A DNA stretch of 7,033 bases from contig JBIOTQ010000116.1 in the NCBI GenBank assembly GCA_044866075.1, positions 1 through 7,033 of the forward strand, given 5' to 3'. Positions 1-6,704 of this stretch are shown one piece after another; within the stretch, counting starts at the first letter, position 1; each line of letters opens with the position of its first letter. The translations under genes and the position numbers were made by a program. The notes beneath the pieces were generated by a model. That model saw only the letters and a list, made by a program, of their open reading frames with translations, searched no databases and was not told where the DNA came from. The stretch comes from JBASRP01 sp044866075 (lineage in GTDB: Bacteria; Actinomycetota; AC-67).

Positions 1-1
1 A

Positions 2-1450
2 CGTGTGCTCATCGTCGGTGCGGGCGAGGCAGGCGCGATGGTCCTCAAGGACATCCTCCGCAACCCCACCTTGAAGCTCTCCCCCGTCGGGTTCGTCGAC
101 GACGACCCGCGCAAGATCGGCCTGAGGGTCCACGAGGTTCGCGTCCTCGGGCCGCTGCGCGACCTGGGCTCGATCCTGTCCCGCATCGAAGTCGACCAGG
201 TCCTGTTCGCGATCCCCTCGGCGAAGGCCGACGTCCTGCGCACCATCGCGGCGGTCGCGGAAAAGGCGGGCGTCGCCGTCCGCGTCCTGCCCAGCGTGCG
301 CGAAACCGTCGGCGGGCGCGTGACGGCCCGCGACATCCGCGACCTACGGATCGAGGATCTCCTCGGCCGGGAGCAGATCCAGACGGACCTCGATTCCGTT
401 CGGACGCTCCTTCACGACAAGCGCGTCCTCGTCACCGGAGCCGGCGGTTCGATCGGTTCCGAGATCGTCCGTCAGGTCGCCGCATTCGAACCCTCGGCCG
501 TCATCCTGGTCGATCACGACGAGACCCATCTGCACGACGTCATGACCGACCTCGAGGGCGACCTCGAGATCAACGTAGCTCTGGCCGACATCCGCGATCG
601 CGATCGCATGCTGTCCGTCTTCCGTCGTCATCGTCCCGAGGTCGTCTTCCACGCGGCCGCCCACAAGCACGTTCCGCTCCTCGAAGAGCACCCCGAGGAG
701 GCTTTTCTCACGAACGTGGTCGGGACCGCGAACGTGGCAGACGCTGCGCTCGTCACGGGCGTGACGGCCTTCGTCCTCATCTCGACCGACAAGGCCATCA
801 ACCGCTCGAGCATCATGGGACTCACGAAGTGGCTCGCCGAGGGGTTGATCGGGACCCTGCAGAACGGCGGCCCGACCTTCTGCGCGGTTCGCTTCGGCAA
901 CGTCCTCGGCAGCCGTGGCAGCGTCATCCCGACGTTCATGAGGCAGATCGAACGCGGCGGACCCGTGACGGTCACCGATCCGTCGATGATCCGTTATTTC
1001 ATGAGCGTTCAAGAGGCCGTGCAGCTCGTGCTTCAGGCGGCCGCGCTGTCGAGAGGCGGCGAGGTCTTCACGCTCGACATGGGCCAACCCGTGCGCATCA
1101 TCGACCTCGCCGAGAAGGTGATCCGCATGTCGGGTCGCGTTCCCGGCGAGGACTGCGAGATCGCCATCGTCGGCCCCCGGCCCGGCGAGCGGCTCGTCGA
1201 GGTCACGCTCGACCCCGAGGAAGACGTCGTGCAGAGCGCGAACCCCGCCATCCTGATCTCGCGCCCGAGACCGGCCGCTCGCGCGTCGCTGCGGGCCACG
1301 ATCACGAGGCTCGAGGCGTTGGCGCGCGCCGGGGACGGGGAGAAGCTCGCCGCGCGGCTCCGCTCGTTCGGCAAGCGTGCGGTCGAACCCGTGGAGATAC
1401 GGCTCGACGAACCCCAGGTCGCGCGCAAGCCCGCCGCATCCGGGAGCTGA
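2..1450 (+). CDS. CapD/WbpM/PglF-type UDP-HexNAc 4,6-dehydratase, 5'-truncated by the window edge
   Basis: Predicted to convert UDP-N-acetylglucosamine (or a close UDP-HexNAc) to the 4-keto-6-deoxy sugar, an early step toward amino- or deoxy-sugars of surface polysaccharide. The frame is open from base 2, and the first residues (RVLIVGAGEAG) are the first Rossmann nucleotide-binding domain, which in long CapD proteins follows several transmembrane helices. That membrane part, and the true start, lie upstream of the window; the GTG at base 5 is not a start. The catalytic SDR domain begins with TGAGGSIG (bases 434-457), followed by AAAHKHVP (653-676) and TDKA (about 785-796). Then comes MGLTK (815-829), where Met sits in place of the usual SDR tyrosine, as in the WbpM/PglF branch rather than the Tyr-containing PseB/FlaA1 branch. 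RFGNVLGSRGSV follows near base 890. The 482 visible residues fit a family of roughly 600-650. The stop lies 1 nt before the next start. Family call is firm; exact substrate is inferred. Confidence 0.93.
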   Translation, partial: RVLIVGAGEAGAMVLKDILRNPTLKLSPVGFVDDDPRKIGLRVHEVRVLGPLRDLGSILSRIEVDQVLFAIPSAKADVLRTIAAVAEKAGVAVRVLPSVRETVGGRVTARDIRDLRIEDLLGREQIQTDLDSVRTLLHDKRVLVTGAGGSIGSEIVRQVAAFEPSAVILVDHDETHLHDVMTDLEGDLEINVALADIRDRDRMLSVFRRHRPEVVFHAAAHKHVPLLEEHPEEAFLTNVVGTANVADAALVTGVTAFVLISTDKAINRSSIMGLTKWLAEGLIGTLQNGGPTFCAVRFGNVLGSRGSVIPTFMRQIERGGPVTVTDPSMIRYFMSVQEAVQLVLQAAALSRGGEVFTLDMGQPVRIIDLAEKVIRMSGRVPGEDCEIAIVGPRPGERLVEVTLDPEEDVVQSANPAILISRPRPAARASLRATITRLEALARAGDGEKLAARLRSFGKRAVEPVEIRLDEPQVARKPAASGS

Positions 1451-1451
1451 G

Positions 1452-3386
1452 ATGGACTGGGTCGACTATCTGCGCGTGCTGCGACATCGGTGGAAGTTCG
1501 TCGCCGCCACCGTTCTGATCGCGCTCGTCGTCGCGTATGGGACGACGTCGGCATCCCCCTCCGGCTCCGGGGATACCGGATCCCTGTTCCGCGCGACCAC
1601 CGTTCTGCTCAACACGGGAACGGTGGAATCGCTCGGTCTGAACAACCTCGAGACGGCCGCAGAGCTCGTCAAGGTCGGAGACGTGCCCAAGCGCGTCGCG
1701 ACGAAGCTGAAAACAGCGGAATCTCCGCAGTCGCTCGCCGCGAAGATCGAGACCCAGGTCGACCCTCAAACCGGCGTGCTCAAGATCTCGGCCGTCTCGC
1801 CGGAGAAGAAGCGTGCCGAGTTGCTTGCGGACACGTTCGCCGACGAGCTGATCGCGTTTCTCGCCCAACGCAAGGCTGAGAACATCGCGAAGCAGGTCGA
1901 CGCCCTGTCCAAGCAGCTCTCGCGGCTCCGCGCCGAGATCAACATCCTCGACAAGAGAGTCCAGAACGCCCGTGGAGTCGCCAATCAGGCCCTGGCCGCT
2001 GCCGAACGCGACGCGAAGATCCGCCAGTACGGATTAGTCTACGAGTTCTATAACCGGCTCTCCGCGACCGCCGCCGAGCCCGGCCAGCTCCAGCCCTTGC
2101 AGAAGGCGGAGGGGATCCCCGTGGCGCGCGGCGGCTTCTCCGTCCCCCGCAGCCGCGGCTCCCGGCTCGCCCTCGGAGGGATCCTCGGCCTGATGGCCGG
2201 CGCGGCGATGGCGCTCGTCCTCGAACGCGTCGATACGCGGATCAGGACCACGGACCAGGCGGAAGAGGCTTTCGCTTTGCCCTCGCTGGTCGAGATACCG
2301 ATGTTCGCGCACACGGAACGTGGCCCGACGGTCGAGACCGTCGCCCATCCGAGCTCGGCGGCGACGCATACATTCCGGCTGCTCCGCGGGAGCCTGATGC
2401 AGCAGTCTCGGCTGCGGACCGGATCCGACGGCAACGGCGAAGGACGGTTCTCCGGGACGTTCCTGGTCACGAGCGCAGCGCCGGGCGAGGGGAAGACCAC
2501 CGTCGTCGCCAACCTCGCGCCGGTGTTCGCCGAGATCGGCTTGAGCGTCCTGATCCTGAGCTGTGACTTCCGGCGCCCCGAGGTCCACCGGTATTACCGC
2601 GTCTCGAATCAGCGCGGCCTCGTGGACGCTCTGAAGGCCGCCGACGGTTGGCGGATCCTCCAAGGCATGAGCTTCCGCACGGCCGTGCGCGACGTCCGGC
2701 TCGTGCCGAGCGGCCCCGTCCCTCAGAACCCCGGTGAGCTGATGTCGTCGGACTGGATGAGGGAAGTGTTGAAGGAAGCACGCCTGTCGGCGGACGTCGT
2801 CCTCATCGACACGCCACCCATCCTCGCGGCAAGCGACGCGACACATCTGCTGCCTCAGGTGGACGGCGTACTGGTGGTGTGCCGCGCGGGGCGGACCACG
2901 ACCGAGGTGGCGAGCCGAACGGCGGAGACGCTGCGCAGGCTCGGCGCCAACCCCCTCGGCGTCATCCTGAACGGCCTGCGGGGTCGCTCCCTCGTGGCGC
3001 GCGGTTACTACGAGTATTCGGCGGAGGGACGGCGGGGCCTCTTGGGGCGGATGGCGAGTCGCAACCCCCGCAGCCGGCCGCCGACGGAGGCGAGGGCGGG
3101 TCGCACCGGGCAGACACCGCCGCCGCGGGATCCACGACCGGCCCGCACGATGGAGGAACCGTGGGAGGCGCGCCGCGCCCGGGAGGCACGAGCCGCCGCG
3201 CGACCGCGCGAGACATCGGCGTCCGGCGAGACGTTGGATCTTCGGGAACCGGAGCCCACGCGGGAAACGGAGGCGTCGCCCGTGTTGCCGGTGCCGCCCG
3301 CGCCCCCCGCGCCGCCCGCGCCGCCGGAATCGCTCGACCCGCAAGACGTCCGGCCGGCCGGGCCGCCGGGGAACATCGAGACGTAG
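1452..3386 (+). CDS. Wzz-type chain-length regulator fused to a BY-kinase-like cytoplasmic ATPase (644 aa)
   Basis: Likely controls polysaccharide polymerisation/export as a single-chain co-polymerase plus tyrosine autokinase (Wzc/CapAB-like). The ATG at 1452 is chosen because MDWVDYLRVLRHRWK is a typical Wzz N-terminus, GGGAG lies 5 nt upstream, and the preceding stop is 1 nt away; the frame stays open to 1377 but that extension overlaps gene 1. Domains: TM1 about residues 16-30; a short extracytoplasmic region with a likely coiled coil about 140-190; TM2 about 239-257, followed by the usual ERVDTRIRTTDQAE linker. The kinase has Walker A SAAPGEGKTT (341-350, K348), Walker A' VLILSCDFRRP (366-376, D372) and Walker B VVLIDTPP (449-456, D453). 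Odd points: the usual C-terminal tyrosine cluster is reduced to GYYEYS (518-523), and a tail from about 531 to 644 is rich in Pro, Arg and Glu, with no tyrosine and a PPA repeat. A single TTA leucine codon lies at 2034. Kinase activity is inferred; a ParA/MinD-like ATPase role without phosphorylation is possible. Confidence 0.92.
   Translation: MDWVDYLRVLRHRWKFVAATVLIALVVAYGTTSASPSGSGDTGSLFRATTVLLNTGTVESLGLNNLETAAELVKVGDVPKRVATKLKTAESPQSLAAKIETQVDPQTGVLKISAVSPEKKRAELLADTFADELIAFLAQRKAENIAKQVDALSKQLSRLRAEINILDKRVQNARGVANQALAAAERDAKIRQYGLVYEFYNRLSATAAEPGQLQPLQKAEGIPVARGGFSVPRSRGSRLALGGILGLMAGAAMALVLERVDTRIRTTDQAEEAFALPSLVEIPMFAHTERGPTVETVAHPSSAATHTFRLLRGSLMQQSRLRTGSDGNGEGRFSGTFLVTSAAPGEGKTTVVANLAPVFAEIGLSVLILSCDFRRPEVHRYYRVSNQRGLVDALKAADGWRILQGMSFRTAVRDVRLVPSGPVPQNPGELMSSDWMREVLKEARLSADVVLIDTPPILAASDATHLLPQVDGVLVVCRAGRTTTEVASRTAETLRRLGANPLGVILNGLRGRSLVARGYYEYSAEGRRGLLGRMASRNPRSRPPTEARAGRTGQTPPPRDPRPARTMEEPWEARRAREARAAARPRETSASGETLDLREPEPTRETEASPVLPVPPAPPAPPAPPESLDPQDVRPAGPPGNIET
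3294..3326 (+). repeat. Nine-base tandem repeat encoding Pro-Pro-Ala units
   Basis: Three nearly perfect 9-nt units (CCGCCCGCG, CCCCCCGCG, CCGCCCGCG) and a partial fourth (CCGCCG) lie in frame in the tail of the BY-kinase gene and encode PPAPPAPPAPP (residues 615-625). The units differ only at the third base. The period is a multiple of three, so unit gain or loss would alter tail length without a frameshift. Length variation between strains is an inference. Confidence 0.8.
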
Positions 3387-3394
3387 GGGGGAAG
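3385..3394 (+). promoter_or_regulatory. Purine-rich ribosome binding site supporting the ATC start at 3399
   Basis: The run AGGGGGGAAG begins inside the TAG stop of the BY-kinase gene. The G-run ends 7 nt before the ATC at 3399, a normal Shine-Dalgarno spacing. The match to GGAGG is moderate rather than perfect. It is the main positional evidence that translation of the dehydrogenase begins at 3399 rather than at the downstream CTG (3414) or GTG (3579). Confidence 0.55.
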
Positions 3395-3398
3395 CGAC

Positions 3399-4706
3399 AT
3401 CAAGAACACGGCTCTGCTCCGCAGGCGGATCCTCGGCCGGACCGCTTCGATCGCCATCCTCGGACAGGGATACGTCGGGCTGTCACTCGCGTGCGGCGCG
3501 GCCCGCGCCGGCTTCACGGTCACCGGCATCGACGTCGATCCCGAACGCGTCGACGATCTCTCGCGGGGCATCCTCTCGGTGCCCGGCGTCGACCCGACCG
3601 ACTTCGACGCCGCCGTGAGCATCGGTCGGCTGACGTTCACCACCGAAACGGACGCGCTTCAGGACGCCAACATCATCACGATCTGCGTCCCGACCCCCCT
3701 GCGTGACCAGGCCCCCGACCTGTCGCACCTGGAGCGCGCCTGCAAGGAGGTCGCGCGCCAGCTGCAGCCGGGGCGCTTGATCGTGCTCGAATCGACCTCG
3801 TACCCGGGCACCACCGACGACGTCGCCAAGAACCTGCTCGAGGCGTCGGGGCTTTCGAGTACGCGCGACTTCCTCCTGGCCTATTCCCCGGAGCGCATCG
3901 ATCCCGGCAACGCGATCTTCGGACTGCGCAACACCCCGCGGATCGTCGGGGGCCTCACCCCCGAGGCGACCGGTGTCGCGTCGCTCTTCTACCGCCAGCT
4001 CGTCGACGACGTGGTTGCGGTTTCCTCGACCCGTGCGGCGGAGCTCGCCAAGCTCCTGGAGAACGCGTTCCGCCACGTCAACATCGCGCTCGTCAACGAG
4101 ATGGCGATGCTCTGTCACGACATGGGGATCGATATCTGGGAGGTCCTTCGCGCCACCGCGTCCAAGCCGTTCGGCTTCATGGCGTTCCAGCCGGGACCCG
4201 GTGTCGGTGGACACTGCATCCCGCTCGACTCCCGGTATCTGGCGTGGCACATCCGCCGCGATGCGGGACGGCAGTTCCGCATGGTGGAGGAGGCGGCGGA
4301 GATCAACGTCCAGATGCCCGGCTACGTCGTTTCGCGCATCTCGGACGCCCTCAACGAGAGCGGGCGCTCGCTGAAGGGCGCCACGATCCTCGTGCTGGGC
4401 GTGACCTACAAGCCGAACGTCGGAGACCTGAGGGAATCGCCGGCTCTCGAGATCATCAATCTTCTCCGCAAGCGCGGGGCGACGGTTGGATTCCACGATC
4501 CCTTCGTGGCGGAACTGTCGATGGCCGACGGCGTCCGGCACCGGACCGAACTGACGCAACGGGCCGTCTCGAGCGCGCATTGCGTCGCGATCATCTCGCC
4601 CCACGACACCTACGACCTTCCGTGGATCGCCGATCACGCGTCGCTCATCTTCGACGCCTGCAACGCTTATCGTGAGAACCCCAAAGAGAACGTGGTGCGT
4701 CTGTGA
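3399..4706 (+). CDS. UDP-glucose/UDP-N-acetylglucosamine 6-dehydrogenase family (WbpA-like), apparent ATC start
   Basis: NAD-dependent four-electron oxidation of a UDP-sugar C6 hydroxyl to a uronic acid, a cytoplasmic step in polysaccharide precursor supply. Numbered from 3399 (435 aa, normal for the family): N-terminal Rossmann LGQGYVGL (21-28) with acidic D45 at the end of strand 2; CVPTP (96-100); ESTSYPGTT (131-139); SPER (163-166); K218 and N222 in KLLENAF; the catalytic cysteine C273 in GPGVGGHC; then a C-terminal UDP-binding Rossmann domain with GVTYKPNVGDLRES (about 334-347). The CVPTPL, ESTSYPGTT and SKPFGFM patterns resemble the WbpA/TviB UDP-HexNAc dehydrogenases more than classic UDP-glucose dehydrogenases; substrate is inferred. 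No ATG, GTG or TTG lies in frame between the upstream TAG (3384) and GTG 3579, and starting at 3579 would delete the NAD-binding motif. ATC 3399, followed by AAG and preceded by a purine-rich site, is the best start, or else a miscalled or mutated ATG. The last 4 nt overlap the PqqD-like gene. Confidence 0.9.
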   Translation: MKNTALLRRRILGRTASIAILGQGYVGLSLACGAARAGFTVTGIDVDPERVDDLSRGILSVPGVDPTDFDAAVSIGRLTFTTETDALQDANIITICVPTPLRDQAPDLSHLERACKEVARQLQPGRLIVLESTSYPGTTDDVAKNLLEASGLSSTRDFLLAYSPERIDPGNAIFGLRNTPRIVGGLTPEATGVASLFYRQLVDDVVAVSSTRAAELAKLLENAFRHVNIALVNEMAMLCHDMGIDIWEVLRATASKPFGFMAFQPGPGVGGHCIPLDSRYLAWHIRRDAGRQFRMVEEAAEINVQMPGYVVSRISDALNESGRSLKGATILVLGVTYKPNVGDLRESPALEIINLLRKRGATVGFHDPFVAELSMADGVRHRTELTQRAVSSAHCVAIISPHDTYDLPWIADHASLIFDACNAYRENPKENVVRL

Positions 4707-5029
4707 GCGGACGGGCGGCCCGGTACCGGCGATCTCCCGACGCGCTGTCGCGTTCGGTCGCGAGCGAGGTCCTCGTGTGCCTCCCGGATTGGGACGAGAT
4801 CGACCGGCTGTCCACGAGCGGCGCGGCGATCTGGAGGGGTCTCGCGCGCCCGCGCACCGTCTCGGAGTTGACCGTCGAGGTCGCCGGTGAGTACGGCGTT
4901 CGCGCGGAGGCCGTGCGCGACGACGTTCGTGGATTCGTCGAACTCCTCGTGGAGCGAGGTTTGGTGGAACGTATTCCCGCGACTGGGGGGAACGGGACGC
5001 GGGGACGAGAGCGGAAGGAGGTTCATTGA
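4703..5029 (+). CDS. PqqD-family small protein (RiPP-recognition-element-like), 108 aa
   Basis: Resembles PqqD-family peptide-binding winged-helix proteins, which in PQQ and other RiPP pathways hold a precursor peptide for a modifying enzyme. Visible family pattern: N-terminal R..P.AL.R (about 9-17), EVLVCLP (22-28), LSTSGAAIW (36-44), TVSEL (52-56), EYGV (63-66), DDVRGFVELLVERGLVE (about 73-89). A polar, charged tail of about 17 residues follows. No signal peptide or membrane segment is seen. The GTG start overlaps the dehydrogenase stop in a GTGA arrangement and has no good Shine-Dalgarno sequence, so translation probably depends on coupling to the upstream gene. No radical-SAM enzyme or precursor peptide is in the window, so its partner is unknown. 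From general memory, PqqD-like genes do occur in some exopolysaccharide loci of unclear role. Family assignment is fairly secure; function here is not. Confidence 0.82.
   Translation: MSGRAARYRRSPDALSRSVASEVLVCLPDWDEIDRLSTSGAAIWRGLARPRTVSELTVEVAGEYGVRAEAVRDDVRGFVELLVERGLVERIPATGGNGTRGRERKEVH
5015..5021 (+). promoter_or_regulatory. Consensus Shine-Dalgarno (AAGGAGG) for the TTG start at 5026
   Basis: AAGGAGG fully matches the anti-Shine-Dalgarno core and ends 4 nt before TTG 5026. It supports the unusual TTG start, which overlaps the preceding TGA in a TTGA arrangement. The site lies within the 3' end of the PqqD-like gene. Confidence 0.8.
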
Positions 5030-5937
5030 GCAGCACCCCGATCCCCCGCCTGAGTATCGGCATGCCCGTATACAACGGCGCGCGCTTCCTCGATCGGTCG
5101 ATCTCCTCGATCCTGGAGCAGGATTTCACCGATTTCGAGCTCATCATCTCGGACAACGGGTCCGAGGACGATACACCCGAGATCTGCCGCCGATACGCCG
5201 CACGCGACGCGCGGGTCAAGTACCACCGCTCCGATGTGAACCGCGGGGCCGCCTGGAACTTCAGCCGCGTTCTGGAGCTCGCCACCGGCGGATACTTCAA
5301 ATGGGCAGCCCACGACGACTGGTACGCCCCCGACTTCCTCACTCGATGCATCGAGGTCCTCGACGACGATCGTGGGACGGTCCTGTGCTGCTCGCCGATG
5401 GCCGTGCTCGACGACGACGACCGCCTCCTGCGCGTCCATCGAGACGACCTCGACGGCGCGTCGTCGGCGAGGGCCGTGCGACGCTTCCACGCGATGTTGT
5501 GGTCCGTTCAGGACCCGACGAACCTCGCGTTCGGCGTGTACCGCACCGCCGAATTGAAACGGGTCGGGTTCCGCAACATCCCCGAGCCCGATCGCACCCT
5601 CCTCGGCGAGCTCGTGCTGTCCGGTGGATTCCGTCAGCTCGACGAGCCCCTGTACTTCCGACACGCCCCGCCCGGTCACTGGGAGCGTCGCAACCAATGG
5701 ATCTGGCTGGACCCGGCGAACGCCGGACGCCGGCGCTGGGCGACGCCGCGCATCGCCGCGGCTCATGTACGCGCGGTGGCACGCTCGGGCGTGCGTCCGG
5801 CGACCAAAGTGGCGATGTGGGCGGATCTCGCGGCCGCTCTCGTTGTCACGCGCACGCGCGGGAAGATCCGCTCCATCCTCACGCGGCGCGCTCTGCGGAA
5901 GGCCGGGATCCTCACCCCGAACGAGGAGGCGTCATGA
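5026..5937 (+). CDS. Family 2 (GT-A fold) glycosyltransferase, 303 aa
   Basis: Likely transfers a sugar from a nucleotide-sugar donor to a growing lipid-linked repeat unit on the cytoplasmic side. The N-terminus has the GT2 nucleotide-binding start SIGMPVYNGARFL (10-22), then ELIISDNGSEDDT (38-50) with D43 as the expected uridine-contact position. The metal-binding DxD equivalent is in KWAAHDDWY (92-100, D97/D98). RHAPPGHWERR (212-222) follows the catalytic half. The C-terminus is basic with no clear transmembrane helix, so it is probably soluble or peripherally membrane-bound. The start is TTG 5026, chosen for the perfect AAGGAGG upstream and because it leaves only seven residues before the first conserved strand. 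Its 3' end overlaps rfbF by ATGA. Donor and acceptor cannot be read from sequence. Confidence 0.93.
   Translation: MSSTPIPRLSIGMPVYNGARFLDRSISSILEQDFTDFELIISDNGSEDDTPEICRRYAARDARVKYHRSDVNRGAAWNFSRVLELATGGYFKWAAHDDWYAPDFLTRCIEVLDDDRGTVLCCSPMAVLDDDDRLLRVHRDDLDGASSARAVRRFHAMLWSVQDPTNLAFGVYRTAELKRVGFRNIPEPDRTLLGELVLSGGFRQLDEPLYFRHAPPGHWERRNQWIWLDPANAGRRRWATPRIAAAHVRAVARSGVRPATKVAMWADLAAALVVTRTRGKIRSILTRRALRKAGILTPNEEAS
5923..5929 (+). promoter_or_regulatory. Shine-Dalgarno (GAGGAGG) for rfbF
   Basis: GAGGAGG ends 4 nt before ATG 5934 and lies in the last codons of the glycosyltransferase gene. It fixes the cytidylyltransferase start at 5934, although that frame stays open upstream to 4887. Confidence 0.75.
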
Positions 5938-6704
5938 AGGTCGCGATCCTCGCCGGCGGCGTCGGAACCCGGCTGACCGAGGAGACCGAGATCCGCCCGA
6001 AGCCGATGGTCGAGATCGGCGGCCGCCCGATCCTGTGGCACATCATGAAGCACTACGCCCATTACGGCTTCAACGACTTCGTGATCGCGCTCGGCTACAA
6101 GGGCGACTTCATCAAGCGGTTCATGGTCGACTACGTGTCGCTCACGAGCGACCTGACCGTGCGGCTGCGGGATGGGTCGGTCGAGACGCACGACGGCGAG
6201 CGGGACGATTGGACCGTCGAGCTCGTCGAGACGGGGATCGACACGCTGACGGGCGGACGCCTCAAGAGACTGGCTCCCCACATCCCGAACGAGACGTTCA
6301 TGATGACGTGGGGCGACGGAGTCTCCGACGTGAACCTCGACGACCTCCTCGCTTTCCATCGTTCGCACGGACGGCTGGCGACCCTGACCGCCGTGCGGCC
6401 GCCCGCCCGGTTCGGGCACCTCGACCTGAAGGGCGATCAGGTGGGCGAGTTCTCGGAGAAGCCTCAAACCGGCGAGGGATGGATCAACGGCGCGTTCTTC
6501 GTTCTCGAACCCGGTGTCCTCGACTACATCGAGGGCGACCAGACGCAATGGGAGCGTGAGCCGCTGGAGCGCCTGGCCAAGGACGGGCAGCTCATGGCGT
6601 ATCGCCACTACTCGTTCTGGCAGTGCATGGACACGTTGCGCGACAAGAAGCTCCTCCAGGAGCTATGGGACGCCGGAGCGGCGCCCTGGAAGGTGTGGTC
6701 CTGA
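5934..6704 (+). CDS. rfbF: Glucose-1-phosphate cytidylyltransferase (256 aa)
   Basis: Makes CDP-glucose and pyrophosphate from CTP and glucose-1-phosphate, the entry step to CDP-linked 6-deoxy and 3,6-dideoxy sugars. Length matches the family (about 257 aa). Motifs: the nucleotidyltransferase signature LAGGVGTRL (6-14); RPKPMVEIGG (21-30, K23), where the Met-Val-Glu-Ile run is typical of RfbF; ILWHIMKHYAHYGFNDFV (33-50); TWGDGVSDVN (125-134, D128 a probable metal ligand); AVRPPARFG (153-161); EKPQTGEGWINGAFFVLEP (175-193); and FWQCMDTLRDK (228-238, D233 the probable second metal ligand). It overlaps the glycosyltransferase by 4 nt and the next gene by 1 nt. The usual next enzyme, CDP-glucose 4,6-dehydratase, is not in the window. 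The match across the whole length makes this the most secure functional call here; metal-ligand roles are by analogy with the family. Confidence 0.97.
   Translation: MKVAILAGGVGTRLTEETEIRPKPMVEIGGRPILWHIMKHYAHYGFNDFVIALGYKGDFIKRFMVDYVSLTSDLTVRLRDGSVETHDGERDDWTVELVETGIDTLTGGRLKRLAPHIPNETFMMTWGDGVSDVNLDDLLAFHRSHGRLATLTAVRPPARFGHLDLKGDQVGEFSEKPQTGEGWINGAFFVLEPGVLDYIEGDQTQWEREPLERLAKDGQLMAYRHYSFWQCMDTLRDKKLLQELWDAGAAPWKVWS

Noticed and set aside
548..568. Short direct repeat GACCTCGAG around bases 548-568
   Set aside because: It encodes DLEGDLE within the dehydratase; two copies of a short coding repeat are not notable in high-GC DNA.
594..607. 14-nt palindrome GCGATCGCGATCGC
   Set aside because: It contains the HIP1-like octamer twice, but it encodes an Asp-Arg repeat within the dehydratase and I saw no further copies, so it is probably codon-driven chance.
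1377..1451. Upstream extension of the BY-kinase frame
   Set aside because: It overlaps the end of the dehydratase; the typical Wzz N-terminus starts at ATG 1452.
2034..3344. 436-codon open frame on the minus strand
   Set aside because: Antisense to the BY-kinase ATPase domain and tail; Arg/Gly-rich shadow with no motifs.
2879..3706. 275-codon + strand frame spanning the kinase tail and the dehydrogenase start
   Set aside because: I considered it as a gene filling the odd tail region, but it is low-complexity Arg/Gly/Ala with no domain and overlaps the Rossmann motif of the dehydrogenase in another frame.
3483..5351. 622-codon open frame on the minus strand
   Set aside because: It lies antisense across the dehydrogenase, PqqD-like and glycosyltransferase genes, all with clear motifs. 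Its translation is Arg-rich with no recognisable domain, as expected from GC bias at third positions on the opposite strand.
4887..5933. Upstream extension of the rfbF frame
   Set aside because: The frame stays open but translates to an Arg/Pro-rich shadow of the PqqD-like and glycosyltransferase genes. The real start is ATG 5934 with its own Shine-Dalgarno.
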